A stretch of DNA of 64,000 nucleotides from positions 434,001-498,000 of the forward strand of contig NZ_CP037952.1 in NCBI RefSeq assembly GCF_004358345.1, given 5' to 3'. A program made the translations under genes and the position numbers. This DNA comes from Parashewanella spongiae. GTDB lineage: Bacteria; Pseudomonadota; Gammaproteobacteria; Enterobacterales; Shewanellaceae. Under the pieces are notes generated by a model that saw nothing but the letters and a program-made list of their open reading frames with translations, was not told where the DNA came from and ran no database searches. This document shows, piece by piece, positions 8,407 to 18,615 of this stretch (position 1 is the first letter of the stretch; each line of letters opens with the position of its first letter).

Positions 8407-10515
8407 CAGTGGCGTATTCTTAGTTTCTGAATGCTCCTTGGTTAGCCCGATATCAGCCTCAGGTTCTTGACCCTTATAATCTAGCAGTACCTTCACCACC
8501 TTCTCTTTACCAAGACGGCAGGCCGCATGCAGTGGCGTATTTTTATATGTTGAATGCTCCCTAGTCAGCCCGATATCAGCTTTAGGGTTCTGCCCTTTAT
8601 AATCCAACAGTACCTTCACCACACCATCATGACCGACAATACAAGCCTCATGCAGTGGAGTATTTTGATATGTTGAATGCTCCCTAGCCAGCCCTAAGTC
8701 AGTATCACGGTTCTGCCCCTTATAATCCAGCAGTACCTTCACCACTTTCTCTTTACCAAGACGGCAGGCAACATGCAATGGCGTATACCCGTTTTTGTTA
8801 GCGTTATTAACCTCAATACCCGGAGTCTTCAATAATGCTTCCACCACATCTGCCCGCCCAAAGTACGCTGCGATATGCAACAGTTGATTATCACTTTTAA
8901 GGATTGGTAAAAAGTTATGTATTACCTCATTGAAATTAACCTGATGACTCAATAAATGAATTAATTCTGGCCAGTCTCTTGAATTTACCCAAGCTCGCCA
9001 ATCAAGTGAACTTAAATGCACCTCATCTGCTCCTGAGTTACGAAGCGCTTGTATTGTAGAAAAACTGACGCCGCCTGAGATGCAATGCTGCAATAAGTCT
9101 TGTTTACGATTTAACGGTAAGGTTTGCCAACCCTCACGGTTACTCAGGTACTTTTCTACTACATCATCGTATGATGCATTAAATTCAGTTAACCGCTTAA
9201 CGATTGGTTCACTCCAAACAGTGACGAACTCCGACTTAATTTTTAACTGTTCAAGGTGCCTACATAACGTATCACGGTAGAGTGCCTGCCATGTATGTGA
9301 CAATAAACACATCATCAACGGACGTTTATCAAACACGGGAAGACAGTAAACAACAAGTGCTGCCAGCGCACAAAAATCACCACAATAAAGTTTTTTACAC
9401 CAGTGGCTGACATTGCCAGTGTAATCCGTTAGCTCAGGCTTTTCCGGTATAAATGCACTTTCTAAAAAAAGTGTTAGCTGTTGGTCTGTGTGAATGCGCT
9501 TTAAAATCTCATTACTGATGCTATCTCTTGTCTGGCTGCCATCATAAAAATGGTTAGGAGCAAGTTTTAATAACGCAGACCAAGCGTTTTCCTTTAACCG
9601 ATCAACTATGCCATTCATTTCCATTAGCAGATTATCCTCATCAGACTGAAGGTATTGCTCTTTCAGAAATAATACCTGCTGCGATAATTCCAAATAATCG
9701 TCAATACTGCTCAATAAACGGCGGTGATAATTTTCTGGGGCAGTGAGAAGTAAATCATAAATATCTGACGCAAACAGGTCGTGCAGCGGCAACTTAAAAT
9801 GAGTGTCTTTCTTAGAGACGATCCCTGTAAGCAACCAAGGCACCGTCGCCGCTAAATGTACCCGGTAGTCAAATCTAACCTTTGAAGTTAACTTCAGTAA
9901 TGTGTCACTCATTTGATCCCGACACAATAAATTAAAAATCGTTGTCGCTTGCCTATCACACAAACCCAAACGAATACGAAGACCGTCTATGCACCGCCAT
10001 TCACCTTCGCTTTCAACCGCCATAGGAAAGGCACCGAGATGAAGCAGTTGCTGTGACTCAGGCCAGAGTCTCATTTCGTCAAGCCTGTTTGAAAATTCAA
10101 CAAGAAAACATAAGGCGTCTTCTGGTAGTTGTTGGTTTAAATTGATCCGTTCAACAATATGCGTCTTTAATTTTTCGAGTCGCGCAAAATAATCCTCCCT
10201 GCCTTTTGTGTCTCGAGCTAGAATGGCCTTTCCTTGTTGCTCAGCCCGCATTATCACGCCTGTTAATTTTTCATCAAAATTTGCTCCTGGTAACTTCGCT
10301 ACATCATCAGTTAACTCTAGTTCAGCGTGGTTTTTCGTTACTTCTTCATCACGAATAAATTTGAGGAATGCATCATATTGCCCAAGCAGGCTGACCCTAA
10401 ACAACTGACCGTCAATATCAACGGTGTTTGATTCAAGGTTTGCTTTCTGAGGCTGAAAGTTTAACCGTGCAGCGATTGAAGTGTTTGAGCTGACAGCGCC
10501 TAGGGGATTGCACAT
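8404..10515 (-). CDS. Ankyrin-repeat protein, N-terminal part truncated by the IS
   Basis: 703 codons run from ATG at 10515 to a TAG supplied by the IS end. Residues 1 to about 540 form a large domain I do not recognise, mostly predicted helical, with a hydrophobic stretch CALAALVVYCLPVF near 400 and no signal peptide. One 33-residue ankyrin repeat (QLLHIAAYFGRADVVEALL) and three 41-residue repeats follow before the break after NTPL. With the IS and one duplication removed, the next codon reads into YEACVVGHDG of the downstream half, giving one 1,435-residue protein. Large bacterial ankyrin proteins often act on host partners; here that is only inference. The truncated form may still fold because solenoids tolerate loss of repeats. 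Confidence 0.85.
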   Translation of the reverse strand: MCNPLGAVSSNTSIAARLNFQPQKANLESNTVDIDGQLFRVSLLGQYDAFLKFIRDEEVTKNHAELELTDDVAKLPGANFDEKLTGVIMRAEQQGKAILARDTKGREDYFARLEKLKTHIVERINLNQQLPEDALCFLVEFSNRLDEMRLWPESQQLLHLGAFPMAVESEGEWRCIDGLRIRLGLCDRQATTIFNLLCRDQMSDTLLKLTSKVRFDYRVHLAATVPWLLTGIVSKKDTHFKLPLHDLFASDIYDLLLTAPENYHRRLLSSIDDYLELSQQVLFLKEQYLQSDEDNLLMEMNGIVDRLKENAWSALLKLAPNHFYDGSQTRDSISNEILKRIHTDQQLTLFLESAFIPEKPELTDYTGNVSHWCKKLYCGDFCALAALVVYCLPVFDKRPLMMCLLSHTWQALYRDTLCRHLEQLKIKSEFVTVWSEPIVKRLTEFNASYDDVVEKYLSNREGWQTLPLNRKQDLLQHCISGGVSFSTIQALRNSGADEVHLSSLDWRAWVNSRDWPELIHLLSHQVNFNEVIHNFLPILKSDNQLLHIAAYFGRADVVEALLKTPGIEVNNANKNGYTPLHVACRLGKEKVVKVLLDYKGQNRDTDLGLAREHSTYQNTPLHEACIVGHDGVVKVLLDYKGQNPKADIGLTREHSTYKNTPLHAACRLGKEKVVKVLLDYKGQEPEADIGLTKEHSETKNTPL

Positions 10516-10567
10516 TCACATTCCAATTCTTTGTCTTCGATGAATTGATAAATTGATAAATTGTAAA

Positions 10568-10745
10568 GGGTCTAGAGATTTAGAAAGTACCAATCTTTGT
10601 CATGCCAGCGAAGGCTGGTATCCAGTGACTTTTATAGAAAAAAGCAAAGGCACTAGACTACCGACATACAAAACTGTCGTTACTTCGTTTCCTGCCTGCG
10701 CTTGAGTGACGAGAACTCATCGGTATACTTTCTTCCGCAACTTTT
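10568..10745. repeat. Family E repeat, copy E1, carrying the hairpin module
   Basis: The left arm starts TCTAGAGATTTAGAAAGTACC and includes the GTCATGCCAGCGAAGGCTGG hairpin. The right arm is CCTGCCTGCGCTTGAGTGACGAG. Between them lies the module, with its CGACA/TGTCG core at 10662-10679 in reverse orientation. The same left arm recurs at 43821 and 50190 joined to other right arms. Confidence 0.75.
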
Positions 10746-10839
10746 GTAAGTGGTAAATATGAGCATCTTTCAAAATTGAATTTAATGGTAATAACTATCT
10801 TTTATATCTAACTGCTAACCAATATTACACCTTCAAATA

Positions 10840-11107
10840 CTAGGGGCTGCTTATCTTTCGTGATTAAATTTTGTGCTATTTGGACGTTTATCTGTTCAAG
10901 GCGTAAGTAGTGAAGCTTAGTCATCTAAGTAAACGGGTTACAACACAGAACAGTGAACGCTCAAAAGCATCTAAGACAGCGTAAATTGGTCATTTCTACT
11001 GCGTTATCGCTTGCTTATTTGGAATACCAAACCGCACAAGCTCTGTCTTGTATAAAACGACCAATTTATCGCTGCAAAAAAAATCACGAAAGATAAACAG
11101 CCCCTAG
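10840..11107. repeat. Family D inverted-end repeat, copy D1 (empty module site)
   Basis: The ends, CTAGGGGCTGCTTATCTTTC and its near-exact reverse complement, are about 26 bp. The body matches D2 (20854-21171) and D3 (30503-30822). Where those copies carry the 30-bp module, D1 has a simple hairpin TTTGG-AATA-CCAAA at 11018-11031. No open reading frame of note is present. Confidence 0.8.
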
Positions 11108-11110
11108 TAA

Positions 11111-11607
11111 TACCAATTACAGTAATTAATCTCTCACTCAGCAAGAGATAAAGGTTTTCAGTACAAGGCGCATGTTCGAAGTACTATATTCCCTACGGCC
11201 GCCATACAAAACTGGCGTTCAACGCACTTAGTGCTTTTGTCGGGATAATTCAAGAACGTTCAACGCAGTAATGGAAACCTTTAGCCTTGCCCTTCGGGAG
11301 CTTGTATGCTTACACTTTGGTTTATAAACCTAGAAACATCAGTTGACTGCGTTCTCAAGCGTAGAGCATTTCACTCATTGGGTGAAAAACATGATAATAA
11401 AATCATCGTATTGCTCAAACAGTTACTCATGTACTCAGCGTTCAACTGATGTTTTTAGGATAAAGAATACTTCACAAAATTATCTCAACGTAGCAATGTA
11501 ATAACGATAGTTTTGTATGTCGGTAATAACTATGTTTTCACCAATTTCGTTTGTACTTTGTGCGCATACATAGCCATGAGTTGAGCATTTAATTACTGTA
11601 ATTGGTA
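11111..11607. repeat. Family A MITE-like element, copy A1, with nested family B copy
   Basis: The inverted ends are TACCAATTACAGTAATTAA (11111-11129) and its reverse complement (ending 11607). They are flanked by TAA on both sides, a likely 3-bp target duplication. The element is interrupted by B2 (11329-11459) and carries the 30-bp module (core 11505-11522). The non-nested family length is about 316-368 bp. There is no transposase, so it would be mobilised in trans. Confidence 0.85.
11329..11459. repeat. Family B repeat, copy B2, inserted in A1 with 5-bp duplication
   Basis: This 131-bp internally deleted copy has ends CCTAGAAACATCAGTTGA and TCAACTGATGTTTTTAGG. The flanks are ATAAA on each side, where intact A copies have a single copy (as near 19180-19195). 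This shows that B moved into an existing A element. Confidence 0.8.
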
Positions 11608-11689
11608 TAAATTCAAATTAATTCAACTAACTATAAAAATTGTTCAAACCATTGCAGTAATTGGTATTAAATCACATACGTTATGCTCA

Positions 11690-11845
11690 AATGTTTTAGT
11701 TGGGTATCCAGTGTCTTTTTTTGGCTGCTCATTTATTCATTAATGGAACAAAATTTCTTCTATTTTTTAAAAGCACTGGTTTTCAGCCTTCGCAGGTATG
11801 ACTCAAAATTTCAGGGTGAACAATACTGAAAATGTTATGAATAGA
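11690..11845. repeat. Family E/F repeat, copy F2
   Basis: The copy is similar to 4741-4925, sharing GGTATCCAGTGTCTTTTTTT and a right arm with AAGCACTGG...GCAGGTATGAC. It lies directly after the 3' end of the 2,250-residue ankyrin gene. No strong terminator other than the repeat's own hairpin and T-run is seen, so the repeat may serve as one. Confidence 0.6.
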
Positions 11846-11862
11846 GGCAAAATCGAGCTGGC

Positions 11863-14800
11863 TTATTCAGAGGACGAGGACGATTCCCCTCCCAAATAAC
11901 TCATATTACTTGTCACTGAACTGTCCTTTGAGCTATTACTGAGTTGTCTATTTGGAGCGCTAGTCCGTAATCCTGTCGATGAATTAAGCTGTGAGCTTCT
12001 CCCTAATCCTTCTTTATTTTCGAGCTCTGTTGCCAGTTTTTCTCTTTCTTCTGCTTCAGCGAGTAAAGTAGCACGCCTTTGATAAATTTGATCAGCAAAG
12101 CTAATCAAATTCGTTTTAACTGCATACTGAGCTGCTGTCATTTTTTCGGCTGCTCTCGTCCTGTCTCGGTATCGAAAAGTCATTTCTGAATTGATCAATG
12201 AAATGTCACTTTTATCTAAAATTATTCTTAACTTCGCTTCATCTTTTGTATCAACAACCAAATGTAATAAAGTGCAGTCATCAGGTGCCGTTTCATTGAT
12301 ATCAAAACATTTCAAGATATCTTCATAGTCGTCGACGGTGCTCCTTTGAGTGACGAACTTAGGCATATCCTTCACCAAAGTTTCCCCATCTTTTCCTCTT
12401 CTAGAGATGATTGTACTAGTTAGACTTTGCTCTATGTTTTGTTGGTACTTAGCACCCATCATAATTTCCATGCACTCATGATTACTATGATTGCAAGCCA
12501 CGTGTAAGAGTGAATAACCCTGATATTTTTTATCCCCAATATTTAGCCTACATCGATAAGCATGTCCTGATAAAGATCTAATGATCTCATCATCTGCAAA
12601 TAACAACGCCACAACAAATACGTCCATAGTGCCATAATATTTTAAGCATGATGTAAGTTTATTTTTAAGAGTTCCGTCAAGTGCTTCAAGTTCATTGTCT
12701 CCTGAACCAAAAACAAATTCACCATTTAGAAACGCTTTACCAGCAGCTTCTTGTAACGCGATGACCGTGCTATTACGCTGCCATAATACAGCCAACATTA
12801 TTGGGCTATAGTTGCTTTTATTCATCACATTAAATTGATTTCTGTCTCTGATAGCCAACTGCTTAGCAATGGCTGAATGTCCAGCTCGGCAAGCAATGTG
12901 AATAGGAAAATCCCCCTTACTATTCGAATAATTGATAGCGGCTTCTGTACTCAAACAAAGCAATGTGTTGAAAGTATCAAATTCGCCAAATTGAGCTGCA
13001 GCATGAAGTAAGTTATTGCCCTCATTATCCGTTAATGTAATCAAATCTCCAGTATAGTGCCCCAACAACATTCGAATTATCTCGATATTCCCAATTCGAA
13101 ACGCCAAATGGAGAACTGTCTCCCCAATGCTATTTTTTTGTTGAAAATCAATTCCTTTAACTTGCAATAAACTTTCAACGTTTCGAGGTATTTTCGAGCT
13201 CACCGCCAAATGGAGTGCGGTATCTCCTTTACCATTAACTTGATTGATGAAGCTGTCTTGTTGATTCTGATTACTTAACAGTATGAAACTTAAGGCATCG
13301 CTATTACCGTCAAGGCAAGCTCTGTGCAGGCTGGTGCTTCCATCTGCGCCGACTTGATAAGACTTAGCTGTTTTTGCCGTTTCAAGCAATTCTGTAATGT
13401 TGGGTTCATTAATTTCTAAAGCAATTTCCATAGGCAACGCGGCTGGTATGCGCTCGCCAGCTTTTTGAACTACTGATGCAGCAACATCAAGGCTTGCACC
13501 GGCGCTTAATAAGCTTTCAACAACAGAATGTTTTCTATTCCTTATGGCTTTGGTTAATGCTGTTTCACCTCGTTTGTCACGCTGATTAATACCATGAAAC
13601 TCGACGTCAAAAGCAATATACTCTTCATCATCGTCTAGATTGGCTTTTTTCCTTTCTGTTGCAATCTCTATCTCTTCAGTAACAAAATGCTTTAGGGCCA
13701 GAATCTCAGGTATCCATTTTTCTTTATCGTTATCAAGCGCTACATGTAGCGCGGTTTGTTTCTTCAAGTTAACTTTAAACGCATCAACATCATCAAATTT
13801 AATCACTGCTTGGAAGCATTGATAACTCGCATCTTCCTCCTTGAGCAATTGGTGTAAAGCTGAATCTCCATCGGCATTTACCGAACTCGCACTAAAACCG
13901 AATTTACACAACAGAGTTAATAACTCCGCATGACCGCCTATTACTGCGATATGCACCAGCGTATTTTGATTTTGAGGGTGATCCGATAAATTAAGTATTT
14001 GCTGAGGCAAAGCAGGAGGATCCATTAAGCTTTTAGAGCAGATGTGATCAAAAATCACCCTGACGATAGCTGTATTTCCAGATTTGATCGCATTCATTAA
14101 GATACCTAACCCTCGGCCTTCGTCAAACGAGAGCGCAGGGTTGATGCACTCTAGAGCTGCGACTAAAAGTTGGCTCTGGCTTGGGGGTAACCGTAAAATG
14201 AAATCAAGCTCATCTTCCCCAAAGGCGCTTTTATGATTAACATTAATCCCTCGTAGTGCTAATAGTTTCTCCGCTATCTCATAGTGTTTGTATTCCAGCG
14301 CTATATGTAATGCGGTATCCCTTGCATCATTACAAGCATTAATGTCAACATCATGAAAATTAAGACGTCCAAATGCTGCAACATCGCCTTTTCGAGCAAT
14401 GCGATGAATGTCTTTATCGCCTACAACACATCCCGCATTAAATTTCCGCTTCATTGCTTTCGCTATTACTCTAGCCGCTTCAGTCTGCTGTAATTTACAA
14501 GCCATATTGAAAGCCGTTACCCCATATTCATTTTGCACCGAAGCAATTAATGGCATTTTAGCCAGTAATGTTTTAACGGCCTGAAGATTACCTTTTCGGC
14601 AGGCCGAGTGAAGCGGCGTTTCACCATTTCTAGAGTTAATGACTCTTATTGCTGAGGTAATGTTTTTTGTCACTTTAGCGGGCTGCAGTAGTGCATCTGG
14701 TTCGGCTTTAGGTGCGGAGTTCTCATTTTGAAGTGCTGAATTCCCATTTTCACTCTCAATGAGTAAATAATCATCAGCACCGTTTGCATCTAAGTCATCA

Positions 14801-17800
14801 GTAACATTTGCTGATACTGCTCCTTGCCCTAATGAATGTACTGTTTTTTCAACCTCTTTAAAACGGTCACTCCCTGTAGGTTTAAAACATTCTGTAGCAT
14901 CAATATTAATATAATTATCAAGCTCAGCAGAAAAGTTGTGATAAGCTATTTTCCCATCTGTTGTTTGATATGTTTCTGATATTTCAAGCTCTTTGATCCC
15001 ACAATCATTACCACGATAACCTTCACTGATTTGCTGGTCGTTTTCTTGTATTGATTGAGCGTTAGTCTTTTTTTGAAATACAGAAGCAACAAACATAGGC
15101 TTCTTTTTAAATGAAAGTGGTTGATGGGTTACCATTTTTTCTTGTTGGTGTGCTGATATCGCTGGTGTTGATGGGTACTCCCCTTCAACCTCAATTTGTT
15201 GTGTGGGCTCTTGCTCAATCAATAAGTGGATGATCTCCATATTATTGTGTTTACAAGCAATGTGTAACGGCTTATTACCATTACTATCTTCACAATCAGT
15301 CTCAAGATGACTTGATTCTTTAAGTAATGAATGTAATACCGCTAGTTGCCCATGTTCACAAGCATAATGCAGCGCCGTCATGCCCAGATTATCTGAAACC
15401 GCTAATAATCGCTTCTTTGTGAATGGTACGACACTTGTAGCTTCAATACAGTCTTCTAATGTTGCTGAGTTTTTAATTGAAGATACTTGTGGCTCAATCT
15501 CGGTAAATTGAGCCAGTATCAACTCAACTATGTCAGCGTTACCCACTATTGTGGCTAGATGTAAAGCATTCTTCCCAGATCTATCAGTATGCAGAATATT
15601 AATGCTTTTCATGTCCAGCAGTTGTTCAATTCTTTCTTTTAGCTCTCTTTCGACGGCTAACATTAATGGACTAAATCCTTTTTGATCTGCCCCATTAATA
15701 TTAATAAACGAGCGCGAGCACAAAAGCTTAACCATCAGCTTGTCATCGTTTAAAACAGCATAATGAAGAGGGGAACTTCCATTTGTATCAAGTTCCGTTA
15801 AACAGGCTATTTGGGATTCATTTTGTTCTTTATCAAGTTCATTTAGTAATACTTCCATACATGCAACATTTTTCATTCGTGCCGCAAGATGAAGAATATT
15901 GCTTCCTTCATCATTTTTAGCCGATAAATCAAGCCCTTTTCCATAAAGGCACATCGATGTTATGACGGCTGATGCATGACTCGGAGCAGGGAGTTCAAGG
16001 GCGTATTCGAGAATAACTTTGCCATTAACTTTGCTGTTAACATCCACTAAGTCATCTTTGAGTAACCGATTGAGCATGTCGTTACAAGGCAGTTGAATGG
16101 CAACTTGTAAAACCGACCATTGACTACCTAAATACTCAAAGTTATGACAATGATGCGCATCGATTTTTTTTGACAAAACTTCAACAATCGCTTCATTACC
16201 TGTAATAACCGCAAGTTGGAACGGTCTTAAGCCCATTGAACCATTTTTGATTAGATGGGTGCTTTTAGTGTTTTTAGGTAATGCTCCCACAATCCAGTCA
16301 ACCATGTTCGCTTCACCACTTGTACACGCGAAATGTAATGCTGTATCTCCAAGTGAGCTTGATTGTAAAATTAGGTTAGCATCAAATTTTAGAAGCACTT
16401 TAGCTAATTCTTGGTGACCAAAAAAACAACAGCAATGCCACGCAGAAACATTATTAAAAGACACACTATCTACGAGCGGTTGAGCCGCTTTTGGCCATAC
16501 TAGCTGTAAGTTTACACTCTCCCCTTTTATCCTTAATGCATCAGAAAGAGGGATTTTTACATCTTGATTGACTTTACCACTCTTTAATAAATGTTTACTT
16601 GTCTCTAAGTGCCCAAAAATACAAGCCAAGTGAAAAGGGGTTGCACCGTCGCGATTGACTGAATTAACCTTCACTTTGCCGCAGTTGACTAATAGCTTAA
16701 CAATTGCATGTTTATTTTCTCGGCAGGCGATATGAAGTGCAGTTTCTCCATTCTCATTTTTTACATTCGGGTTTAATTGGCTCTCTTTTAATAAGAACGC
16801 GACGGTTTTGACGCTATTTTTTTCACAGGCACGGTGCAATAACAAGTTAAACGAGCGGCCGTGTCCACAATAAGCCACTAATGGCTTAGCACTCTGGGTT
16901 TGGCAAATTGATTTTATTTTTGCAAGATCATCTTTATCAATTGCCTCAAATAATACTGCGCTTTTAAAAGGCCGAGCGTTATAAACTTCTACAGGGCTAG
17001 AAGAGGAATTTGACGCCATGGATACAAGACTGGAAGAACTCTCACCTCTGGGTATATCGGTTGTTGAAGCTGTTTGGCTAACTAAACTAGCGTTGACATT
17101 TTTTGGTGCGTTCATTGGGGATGATTTTTGTGAATGGTATGAGCTTTGACGACCAAAGGCTGCATCATTGCGAACTAGAGCCATAAACCTATCTTTAACT
17201 GTGGCCTTTTTAGGGCTTATTGCTTGAATTTGTGCACCAAAATCATTCATTGCATTGGCGCGCTTGATCACTAAACTTAGATAATGTCGCTCAACGCCAT
17301 TAAGGTGTGGCCTGCCCAAGTTTAAACATTCAACAAAATCTACAAGTTCTTCTGCCTGCGTGGTATTACTAATGGCTTGTTGTATCAATGGCAAATTTAA
17401 TGATGCCGTTAGTGGCAGTAACTTGTTATAGATTTGAGATACATGAGTTAACGTCAGTGGGATGTCTGGTTTATTGGGACTCACTGACTTAAGCGAAAAA
17501 TAACTGCAGCCAGAGTGTCTTAACTCATAGGCTCCTCGACTAGCTTTCAGGATAACTTTTGGAAAATCCTCTTTCCCACGCATATAACAATCGTGATTAT
17601 CCGCCATATTTTGTAGGCTGGCATCAAAAATAGCCTGAGAATCAACATTTGTATTATGAATTGAAATTTCTTTATATGTGCGATTGTTTCCCCAAATTAG
17701 TGTTTCAAGTCGCTCTATTCCTTTAATTAACTCTGCTTCATTTTGTTGAGGATATTTTTGTTCACTCTCTTTTACAGAATCAAAGTGCGTCTGAACAAGC

Positions 17801-18615
17801 CTAGAGCAGTACCTTAGTACTTGTGCGTCTGAACACATGACTTCAATTTGTCTTTCTAATTCTTTTAAGGTTTCATAATCAACCTTTTCAAGTTCAGCTA
17901 CATTTGGCGGCGTAAGTATAATACCCAGTTTTGGTGCAAACTTGAGTACTAATGCCTCAATGGTATTTTGAGTACCATCTGTGGCACATTCCAGCAGCTG
18001 CTTAGGGGGCTTAAAATCGGTAAACTGATCAGCTAAGTCGCTGTTTAGTCCTATATGCAATAAGACTTGTTGTAATTCCTCTGAAGAACATTGCGATTGC
18101 GCTGATTCATATACGTGATCTGTGATTAAACTCACCAGTAAACGTAATCTGACACTCTGATATACACTCAATATATCTTTTGAAGCCAGTGCAAGATCCG
18201 TAAGAATGTTTGACGCATCTAATGAATTGATTTCTTGCAACTGAAAATGGATCTGAGATAAAGCGGACTGCTTGACATTATCAAAAGTATCCGGTTGAGA
18301 TAAAGTTTCTTTGATCTCATGAAGTTGTTCACACGTTTTAGCGTAAGATACAGGATTGATATTTGATAATTCAATCAGCCAATTTACCCAACCTTGCCAA
18401 TTTATTCTGGTAGGGATACCACACTGATTTATCGATTGTTGAAGAAACTCTAAGTCTTTTCTAAGAATGGATGAACTAACATGTTTTCCTTTGATTTGAT
18501 CTAACTCTGCGAAAACAGATTCAGTATTTCCCACACTAGCAGCCAACATACTTGCATAGGATGTTGTTTCAGCGACAATAGTCGCCGGCGATACTGCTGG
18601 TTCACTGATGCTCAT
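11863..18615 (-). CDS. Giant ankyrin-repeat protein, 2,250 residues
   Basis: ATG at 18615 follows a TAGGGGT ribosome-binding site. Residues 1 to about 470 form an unrecognised helical domain. Residues 470-560 are a Ser-rich linker. From about 570 to 2150 there are many ankyrin repeats of mostly canonical length, for example ENGETALHIACRENKHAIVK, DGATPFHLACIFGHLETSK and SRNGETPLHSACRKGNLQAVK. They are broken near 1220-1390 by an acidic, low-complexity insert. The C terminus has a Glu-rich coiled segment (about 2160-2200) and ends in a Ser/Glu tail (SSSSSE). There is no signal peptide or membrane segment, so if it leaves the cell it would need a signal-independent route. Unlike the 4946-10515 gene, its repeats are diverged at DNA level. 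Function unknown; interaction with a host protein is plausible but unproven. Confidence 0.9.
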   Translation of the reverse strand: MSISEPAVSPATIVAETTSYASMLAASVGNTESVFAELDQIKGKHVSSSILRKDLEFLQQSINQCGIPTRINWQGWVNWLIELSNINPVSYAKTCEQLHEIKETLSQPDTFDNVKQSALSQIHFQLQEINSLDASNILTDLALASKDILSVYQSVRLRLLVSLITDHVYESAQSQCSSEELQQVLLHIGLNSDLADQFTDFKPPKQLLECATDGTQNTIEALVLKFAPKLGIILTPPNVAELEKVDYETLKELERQIEVMCSDAQVLRYCSRLVQTHFDSVKESEQKYPQQNEAELIKGIERLETLIWGNNRTYKEISIHNTNVDSQAIFDASLQNMADNHDCYMRGKEDFPKVILKASRGAYELRHSGCSYFSLKSVSPNKPDIPLTLTHVSQIYNKLLPLTASLNLPLIQQAISNTTQAEELVDFVECLNLGRPHLNGVERHYLSLVIKRANAMNDFGAQIQAISPKKATVKDRFMALVRNDAAFGRQSSYHSQKSSPMNAPKNVNASLVSQTASTTDIPRGESSSSLVSMASNSSSSPVEVYNARPFKSAVLFEAIDKDDLAKIKSICQTQSAKPLVAYCGHGRSFNLLLHRACEKNSVKTVAFLLKESQLNPNVKNENGETALHIACRENKHAIVKLLVNCGKVKVNSVNRDGATPFHLACIFGHLETSKHLLKSGKVNQDVKIPLSDALRIKGESVNLQLVWPKAAQPLVDSVSFNNVSAWHCCCFFGHQELAKVLLKFDANLILQSSSLGDTALHFACTSGEANMVDWIVGALPKNTKSTHLIKNGSMGLRPFQLAVITGNEAIVEVLSKKIDAHHCHNFEYLGSQWSVLQVAIQLPCNDMLNRLLKDDLVDVNSKVNGKVILEYALELPAPSHASAVITSMCLYGKGLDLSAKNDEGSNILHLAARMKNVACMEVLLNELDKEQNESQIACLTELDTNGSSPLHYAVLNDDKLMVKLLCSRSFININGADQKGFSPLMLAVERELKERIEQLLDMKSINILHTDRSGKNALHLATIVGNADIVELILAQFTEIEPQVSSIKNSATLEDCIEATSVVPFTKKRLLAVSDNLGMTALHYACEHGQLAVLHSLLKESSHLETDCEDSNGNKPLHIACKHNNMEIIHLLIEQEPTQQIEVEGEYPSTPAISAHQQEKMVTHQPLSFKKKPMFVASVFQKKTNAQSIQENDQQISEGYRGNDCGIKELEISETYQTTDGKIAYHNFSAELDNYINIDATECFKPTGSDRFKEVEKTVHSLGQGAVSANVTDDLDANGADDYLLIESENGNSALQNENSAPKAEPDALLQPAKVTKNITSAIRVINSRNGETPLHSACRKGNLQAVKTLLAKMPLIASVQNEYGVTAFNMACKLQQTEAARVIAKAMKRKFNAGCVVGDKDIHRIARKGDVAAFGRLNFHDVDINACNDARDTALHIALEYKHYEIAEKLLALRGINVNHKSAFGEDELDFILRLPPSQSQLLVAALECINPALSFDEGRGLGILMNAIKSGNTAIVRVIFDHICSKSLMDPPALPQQILNLSDHPQNQNTLVHIAVIGGHAELLTLLCKFGFSASSVNADGDSALHQLLKEEDASYQCFQAVIKFDDVDAFKVNLKKQTALHVALDNDKEKWIPEILALKHFVTEEIEIATERKKANLDDDEEYIAFDVEFHGINQRDKRGETALTKAIRNRKHSVVESLLSAGASLDVAASVVQKAGERIPAALPMEIALEINEPNITELLETAKTAKSYQVGADGSTSLHRACLDGNSDALSFILLSNQNQQDSFINQVNGKGDTALHLAVSSKIPRNVESLLQVKGIDFQQKNSIGETVLHLAFRIGNIEIIRMLLGHYTGDLITLTDNEGNNLLHAAAQFGEFDTFNTLLCLSTEAAINYSNSKGDFPIHIACRAGHSAIAKQLAIRDRNQFNVMNKSNYSPIMLAVLWQRNSTVIALQEAAGKAFLNGEFVFGSGDNELEALDGTLKNKLTSCLKYYGTMDVFVVALLFADDEIIRSLSGHAYRCRLNIGDKKYQGYSLLHVACNHSNHECMEIMMGAKYQQNIEQSLTSTIISRRGKDGETLVKDMPKFVTQRSTVDDYEDILKCFDINETAPDDCTLLHLVVDTKDEAKLRIILDKSDISLINSEMTFRYRDRTRAAEKMTAAQYAVKTNLISFADQIYQRRATLLAEAEEREKLATELENKEGLGRSSQLNSSTGLRTSAPNRQLSNSSKDSSVTSNMSYLGGESSSSSE

